NCBI GenBank assembly: GCA_001970855.1
Contig: LSSN01004300.1
Coordinates: 1-24,458, forward strand
DNA: 24,458 bases
Direction of reading: 5' to 3'
Source: Smittium culicis
Taxonomy: Eukaryota > Kickxellomycota > Harpellomycetes > Harpellales > Legeriomycetaceae
The notes under the pieces were generated by a model. That model was not told the origin of the DNA. It made no database searches and saw nothing but the letters and a program-made list of their open reading frames with translations. Position numbers and translations under genes: made by a program. Numbering within the stretch: position 1 is the first letter of the stretch; each line of letters begins with the position of its first letter. Shown here in pieces: positions 18,400 to 24,458 of this stretch.

Positions 18400-19689
18400 A
18401 CCAATTTTTCGCAAAAAGAGTTAATACATATTAAAATAAGCGCATTGAAATTTTTCACCGTCAAATGTAAATATTTATATATTTGTCTTCTTTTTTTGTT
18501 TTTGCGAGTGTTGTGAGAATATAAACAAATACTTGTCTTTTTTTGAGTTTAATGTGGATTTTTTATATTTTTACTAGTAAAGTTATTACCTTTATTGAAT
18601 TTTTGGAATATTAAGATAGAATTTTCGAAATTACTTCATCTTATTAATTATTAATAAAAAATTATGTCATTGTTTATTATATTTCATAATATTTTACTTC
18701 GCTGATATAGAAATTTATAAATTCTATTTTGGGAAATATAAATACGAAAAATAACTGGATTTATATCGAATAAAGCTGCTCAAACTTTAATACTAAATTT
18801 ATCAAGTTATTTATTACAATGTAGTTTTCCTGGGCTGCTAATGTATTTTTAGCAATATTTAGCTAAAATATAAAGATTTATATTAAAATTAGTATATATA
18901 TTCAGGATAAAACATAATTTATAGCACTGGATGTTTAAATTCTAAAGGAATAAATCTACAAACAAAAAAAAAAGAAAGTTTTGTATTGATTATATGAGTT
19001 ATGCTGTTTTTTCTGTCAAGTAAAATTATTGAGGAAAAGTTTATAAATTTATTTTCTTTGAGATTAGTGAGAGATTTATTGTCAGATTGTGATAAAATAG
19101 CTCAAATGGTCAGCTTTATAAATAGGCGAATAAACATATTCAGGGCTTTCAGTCTAAGCCAATAATATGATTCATAGAGTGTAAATAAAAATTTGATGAA
19201 ATTAAGTATATCATTGGCCAGTTTTGATTGCAAACTATTATAGGCTCGCTATGTTAGAAGTTTTTTTGATTTGAAGAAAAAAAGCATCTATTGGCTAAGA
19301 GACAGGAAAAGTTGCTGAGGCTAAAATGTTTTTATTTATTCAGGAATATTGAGAATTTGTCAATATTAGAATATTCAACTTGTATATGACTATCATTCTC
19401 TCTTTATACTCTGTTGCCTAGTCCTATTTCTGCTATTTTAAATATTAATAGATTAAGGCGTAGTATATTCTATATTAAATAATATTCGTATACAGAACTC
19501 CTGCATAGAGTTTATTTCAAATTCTTCAAGACGAATCTTTAATCTATTCCATTTTTAGACAGCTTCATCTCCAAATCCTCAAGACCTTTCTTAAAAGCAT
19601 CTACAGTTTATATTTAACTTAATACTCTCCATTTATTTATCCTCGATTATATATTATACTCAAACTCCCAAACCCCTTTGATTTCTAAA
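18400..19689. promoter_or_regulatory. Upstream and promoter region of PP5
   Basis: No coding frame seen. Base composition recovers from the AT block toward the gene. The CCAAT cluster at 19159-19294 and pyrimidine-rich tracts around 19390-19450 and 19550-19680 suggest the promoter and leader. Confidence 0.4.
19159..19294. promoter_or_regulatory. Three CCAAT boxes upstream of PP5
   Basis: CCAAT at 19159-19163, and ATTGG (reverse) at 19213-19217 and 19290-19294, about 400-530 bp upstream of the PP5 ATG. Same kind of cluster as before alpha-SNAP and the NPL4-like gene. Confidence 0.4.
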
Positions 19690-21693
19690 ATGCCAAACTC
19701 ATCTTCAGACATTCAAAACGATGAAAACATTAAGAAGGCTGAAAATATAAAATTAGAAGCCAATGCATTATTTGCAGGTATTTAATTATGTTATTCATAA
19801 AATTTTTTTTTCTATATTCCATTTTGTTTGATCATGTAAATCCCCAACTCGATAAATAGTTTCAAAATTCTACTTGCCTTATAAACTGTGTGCTCTCTAC
19901 AATTTTGCATTTTTCCATTTCTGTATTTTTTTTTACTCCAAATTTTTATCACTAGTATTTATTAAGTTTTCATAATTCTAATATCTTATTCCCCTAGAAA
20001 AAAAGTATAATCAGGCTATGGAAAAATACACTGAAGCTATTACTTTAAATCCCTCAGTTCCAGCTTATTACACCAATCGCGCACAATGTTATATTTTAAC
20101 AGAGGGATACGGTGCTGCTATAATGTATTTACACTTCTAATTACTCAACTTTTTATTTGCACTTTTTGTTTAGCGCCATTTTTTATTTTATTTTATTTTT
20201 TGAGTTTCTATTTTTTTGTATTTCAATTTATTAAACTTATTTAATTTTTATTAGTGATGCTGATAAAGCGATTGAGCTAAATTCAAAATTCGTAAAAGGC
20301 TACTATCGCCGCGCAAGTGCTTACATGGCCATGGGAAACATAAAGAAAGCTCGCTTAGACTATAAAATTGTCAGCAAATTTATGCCAAATGATATAAAAG
20401 CGAAAAATAATTACTCCAACTGCGAAAAGTTATATAAAAAGATGCTTTTTGAAAAAGCAATAGAGGTATTATTTATGTCTTTAGATAAATATATAATAAA
20501 GTCTAACTCTATTTTTTTTAATTTCTTATTTTTAGTCTAATGAAGACAGTAGACCTCTTTCAGAAAGATTAAACATCGATGATTATACTATAGACAGTTC
20601 ATATACCGGCCCCATTATGAAGGTTCGAGAGCCTGAACAATTATCTGAAGATTCTATCAAAAAATTATCTATAGAAAAGAAAAACAACAATGACAAAGAT
20701 TTACCAAACAAGGAGCCTCTTGAATACGTAGATGAAGCGTTTGTAAATGAGCTGGCAATTTGGTTTAAAGATCAGAAAAAATTACCAGCAAGATACGTTT
20801 ATGTATTGTTACTACAGATAATCAAGCTTTTAAAAGAACTACCTTCATTAGTAGACATCGATATATCTGAAGGCTCTAAGTTAATCATTTGCGGCGATGT
20901 TCATGGTCAATACTACGACTTGCTTAATATCTTCAAATTAGCTGGAAATCCTTCTCCTACTAACGGATTTTTGTTCAACGGAGACTTTGTCGATAGAGGC
21001 TCTTTCAGTGTTGAAACTGTTATTTTGCTGTTTTCTTACAAGTTATTGTATCCAAATTCATTCTTCCTTAATCGTGGAAATCATGAGTCAATTAGTATGA
21101 ACAAATTCTACGGCTTTGAGGGTGAAGTTTTGGCCAAGTTTGGATCATCAACCAATGGAAAGCAAATTTTTGAACTTTTTACTGAGGCATTCAATTGTTT
21201 ACCTGTATCTCATGTAGTTAAAAATCAAATTTATGTTGTTCATGGTGGCCTTTACTCGGAGGATGTCACTGAAGAAAAGAATGGAGTTACACTCGATATG
21301 ATCAGAAAAATCGACAGATTTAAGCAACCAGGAGATTCAGGGCTACTGGCAGAGTCATTATGGTCAGACCCACAAGCTCTCCCAGGAAGATCCCCTAACA
21401 GAAGAGGTGTAGCTATTCAATTTGGCCCAGACGTAACAGAGCAATTTTTAAAGCTAAATAACTTGAAAATGATTGTTCGTAGTCATGAGCAAAAAGATAA
21501 TGGTTATGAAATAGCTCACGATGGAAAATGTGTCACAGTATTCTCGGCTCCAAACTATTGCGACGAAATGGGTAATTTGGGTGCATTCATGGAAGTATCT
21601 CCAGATTTATCAATCAAATATACAACTTTTGCAGCTGTTGAACATCCCCCAGTCAAATCAATGGCCTACGCTAATATGAATTCCTTTTATTAA
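19690..21693 (+). CDS. PPT1: Serine/threonine protein phosphatase 5 (PP5/Ppt1)
   Basis: Exons 19690-19777, 19998-20124, 20255-20465 and 20536-21693 join in frame to 527 residues, ending TAA. PP5 is the TPR-containing PPP-family phosphatase that docks on Hsp90 and dephosphorylates chaperone complexes and clients. Three TPRs fill residues about 15-120 (NALFAEKKYNQAMEKYTEAI; YYTNRAQCY; KGYYRRASAYMAMG). The catalytic domain has every metal and catalytic motif: GDVHG (262-266), GDFVDRG (291-297), RGNHE (322-326), HGG with His378, RSHE with His459, and SAPNYCD. It ends MAYANMNSFY, parallel to the family 'MAYANT...' tail. The linker before WFKDQKKL is about 30 residues longer than in human PP5, and charged. 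All introns fall in the TPR part; exon 4 holds the whole phosphatase domain. The start is chosen as the only ATG opening a frame that splices into the TPRs. Confidence 0.96.
19778..19997 (+). other. Intron 1 of PP5
   Basis: GTATTT donor, CCCCTAG acceptor; 220 nt, phase 1. The join gives NALFA-EKKYNQA, continuous TPR1. Confidence 0.92.
20125..20254 (+). other. Intron 2 of PP5
   Basis: GTATTT donor, TATTAG acceptor; 130 nt, phase 2. The join gives EGYGAAI-I-DADKAIEL, the same length as family 'ECYGYALNDATRAIEL'. Confidence 0.92.
20466..20535 (+). other. Intron 3 of PP5
   Basis: GTATTA donor, TTTTTAG acceptor; 70 nt, phase 0. The join gives FEKAIE-SNEDS. Confidence 0.92.
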
Positions 21694-21739
21694 ATTCATA
21701 TTTCTAAACGAAAATTATTATCTATAATTTTGCTAAAAA

Positions 21740-21857
21740 AATAAACTAGATAGAAGTTCTTGTTTATTCAGATTCAAATAATTTTCATTATTCCATTTAT
21801 ATGAATTATTGCTACTTTATCTTAATTTATATATACTTAATTTAATCAAACAATAAA
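21740..21857 (+). terminator. Candidate polyadenylation signals of PP5
   Basis: AATAAA at 21740-21745 and again at 21852-21857, 47 and 159 nt after the stop codon. Such hexamers are common here by chance. Confidence 0.35.
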
Positions 21858-24458
21858 AGAAGATTGTGTATTTATAAAATCTAACAAAAATATTTTTACA
21901 TGTCTTTAATGATTTTATTCAATGAAAGAAAAGTGGAATTAAAGTTATATTTTCACTGCAATTTGATCTGCTTCACTTTAACTCCTGTGATTGTTTAAGC
22001 TACATTGTAAACAAATAAAATTTTTGAACTATTAATGTGTATGTAGAATTTTTTTTTGCAGATCTTTAAATTTTTCAAAAACTTTTTATAAATATTTTAA
22101 TCAAAAATTCTATTTATTAAGCTATTTTATAATACTTAATTTATTGATACGACTTTTAGACCTGTAAAAACTAATATGATTTAAGTATAATTCAAAAAAG
22201 GATGATAAGAATTAAATATCTTGTTTTTTATTTTATTTGAAAAATGAATTAATTAAAAAGGAAGTAAAATTAAATTTTAAATCTAGTTTAATTTTGAAGA
22301 TACAAATTTTATGGGATTTAGTTGTTATTTCAAATCCAACAACCTAATTTTTAGTGATATAATAAGCTTTTAAACCAATTTAAACACAATTAATACAATT
22401 TTATCAAATAGAAATAATTTCATCCGTGAATATATACATGAAAAAATTTCAAAAAGTGGCCATTTTTATATACAATTTTTGATATTCATATTCTTGGGTT
22501 TTTTTAAAATTTTTAGAGAAAATAGTATCAAATGATTTAGCAATAATTCAACAACTTTGTCAGATTTCGCTATCAAGTAAAATAACTAGAAAAATAAATA
22601 AAAATCGTCCTAAGAATCGCATAAAAACTATTTTTATAAATTATTTTTTATATTAGATACATTTATCATTCTATCAAAGTCAAGTTTGAAGTAAAAAAGT
22701 ACATTTTTTTAATTAACTGCTTTACATATCTATAGGATATGAATTAAAAATTTTTTTATACCTACATTTCTAAAGTTGATGTTATAAATAGTATAAACTC
22801 AATTAATACATTAGTATTATAATAGCTTGAAAATATTATTCTAGACACTATTCATTATGCATTAAGTTAATTATCGAGCTAATTTTTCAACTAAACTAGA
22901 ATGAAAAAAAGAAAAGAATAGAGTTTTTTTATGTATTATCATATTTAGGACTCTAAAAATAGTTTATTTAAGGAATTTCATACGCTATGAAAAAGGAAAT
23001 GTAAATAGAAAATTTTTACGTATAATTTAGATTAGAAAAAATTATTTTCTAGAATATAATTTATTGAAAAATAGACAATTCAAAGGTTTGTTGTTTTTTA
23101 ATGGCATTTTTTAATCTTTTTTAATTCAAAATTACCACCAAATCAAAAGTATTAAAGTAGTTTTTAATGTAAATTGGCTTTCGAGTGGGATAATAAAGCA
23201 GTTTATATCAATAAAAAATCGTGATCTTTTGAATCCTTTCAAATATTATAAAGGTCTAATTATTGAAGCTCTTATACTGAAATAAAAATATAAAAATATA
23301 ACGAATTTGGCTCATAATCTTTCTAAAAAATCATTTTTTCGATTAAAAAACCCCTTGAGAATAATTATTATCTTTGTAGTCGATTTGAGGAGATATTCTA
23401 AGATTGGATGTCAAATTATTCTTCAACTCATCTATCAATATTTTTTTTCTTAAATAAAATTAAAAATTGAAATAAATAATAATGGCAATTTTCAAAAAAG
23501 ATTAATTATCAAATGTCTTTAAAAAAAAAATTAGCCCTATCACTTTCGGTGATATGTGTTTATTAATATTAGTTATTTAAATATCAAATAGTAATGATTT
23601 AAAAATATTTACATATAGAAAAATATTGCAAAAAGCATAATTAACAGGTTTATACCTGATAATTTTTTTTTTAAAAGCAAGATTTTACAATAAAAAAACA
23701 TTCTTTTAGTTAGATTTAACAATGAAAAAAATGTTTTAATCCATAATATTTGAGGGTTTTTATTTAGTAAACAAGAAATATATTAACAAAAGAGCTCATT
23801 TATTTTCATTTTAGGTCGCGAGTTCAATTCTTAAAAATTTCGCTTCAAGAGGTTAAAATTTTTTTCTACTACCAGAAACTAAAAAAGGATGCAATAAATA
23901 GAATTGAATCTTGATTAATTTATTAAATATAGATAAAATTTATTGAAATTCATAAACCAAAAATTTTTTTAGAAGTTTAAATTAACTATTGTATGAATGA
24001 AAAAATAATATTAATTCCTTATATTAAATCTTAAATATAAATATAAAAAAAGAAAAATTGAAAAAATTAATACGTTTGGCTCATAGAAAATTTGAGATTA
24101 AGTCGTGAGTATATCTTATAATTTTGAATAATTTAGTAAATTTAGTAAATTTAAATGTTTTAAAGGAGTATCTAAAGTTAATAGAAAGTGAATATCTTAG
24201 GATAATTAACAAATAATTTGAATTTATCTTATAAATTTTATTCAATTTATAGTGATAAATGAAATCAAAGAATAGTATATAAAAACTATAAAAATCGGTG
24301 ATGCTACTTCATGAAAGTAATATAAATTCATCACTATAGCTCATATCATCCAAATTGAATAATAACGGAATTAAAAATTTATCATAATCGTAAAAATAAG
24401 AAAAAGTTTGATTAAAGAAAATACTTGAATATATAAAACGCATGAGTATAACTCAAGG
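21858..24458. other. AT-rich intergenic region to the right edge
   Basis: About 2.6 kb with no open frame or splice-compatible coding stretch I can recognise on either strand, and no tRNA-like structure that folds. Composition is roughly 78-82% AT, less extreme than 14.3-18.4 kb. Confidence 0.6.

Larger units (their letters stand above)
14300..18400. other. Extreme AT-rich gene-free block
   Basis: Rows sampled by hand across this stretch carry only 3-8 G/C per 60 bases (about 87-95% AT), against about 11-22 in spacers on either side. No open frame exceeds about 62 codons, and none looks like protein. It contains a (AATCAAT)3 repeat at 17438-17458 and a nested palindrome at 15086-15138. Boundaries are approximate. 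Confidence 0.6.

Noticed and set aside
20617..21693. A free-standing 358-residue phosphatase starting at the ATG at 20617
   Set aside because: The upstream TPR exons splice in frame into it and complete a canonical PP5, so the internal ATG is not the gene start.
23814..23830. GGTCGCGAGTTCAATTC, similar to a tRNA T-arm/B box
   Set aside because: The 3' half of the stem does not pair and no A box, anticodon arm or acceptor stem is visible; at best a relic.
23302..24090. The 11-mer TTTGGCTCATA occurring twice about 0.75 kb apart
   Set aside because: Flanks do not align, and many 11-mer coincidences are expected in a window of this size and composition.

Overview
The window looks like nuclear DNA of a eukaryote. 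It has spliceosomal introns (GT..AG, about 70-220 bp), housekeeping proteins of the secretory and signalling machinery, long very AT-rich spacers, and normal use of TAA and TGA as stops. The alpha-SNAP protein, with its Sec17-like 'DLL' end and core motifs, points to a fungus. The AT bias suggests an early-diverging lineage, for example Harpellales-like Kickxellomycotina. That placement is an inference from composition and gene style only.

Layout, left to right. (1) Positions 1-141, minus strand: the first two exons of a gene that runs off the left edge, with an NPL4-like ubiquitin-fold start whose ATG is split from the rest by an intron. (2) 142-2543: AT-rich spacer with three CCAAT boxes just upstream of that gene. 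(3) 2544-5607, plus strand: two reading frames 31 bp apart. The first carries a highly diverged tyrosine-phosphatase-like domain that has lost its catalytic signature. The second is a low-complexity, basic, Ser/Asn-rich protein. They may be one gene joined by an intron, or two genes. (4) 5985-9902, minus strand: a GH38 class II alpha-mannosidase of 1305 residues with an N-terminal membrane anchor and, unusually, about 200 residues with four hydrophobic segments inserted in the C-terminal half. (5) 10983-12161, minus strand: alpha-SNAP (Sec17), three exons, complete. (6) 12162-19689: a 7.5 kb gene-poor stretch holding the SNAP promoter (tandem repeats, CCAAT cluster), a 187-bp TTAA-flanked piggyBac-type MITE candidate, a roughly 4 kb block of about 88-90% AT, and the PP5 promoter. 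(7) 19690-21693, plus strand: serine/threonine phosphatase 5 (PPT1/PP5), four exons, complete. (8) 21694-24458: AT-rich DNA with no gene I can support.

The genes do not form a pathway. Alpha-SNAP (membrane fusion) and the mannosidase (N-glycan processing) both serve the secretory route, while PP5 and possibly NPL4 are chaperone-linked cytosolic factors. The most unusual items are the membrane-spanning insert inside the mannosidase and the dead phosphatase-like protein next to it.
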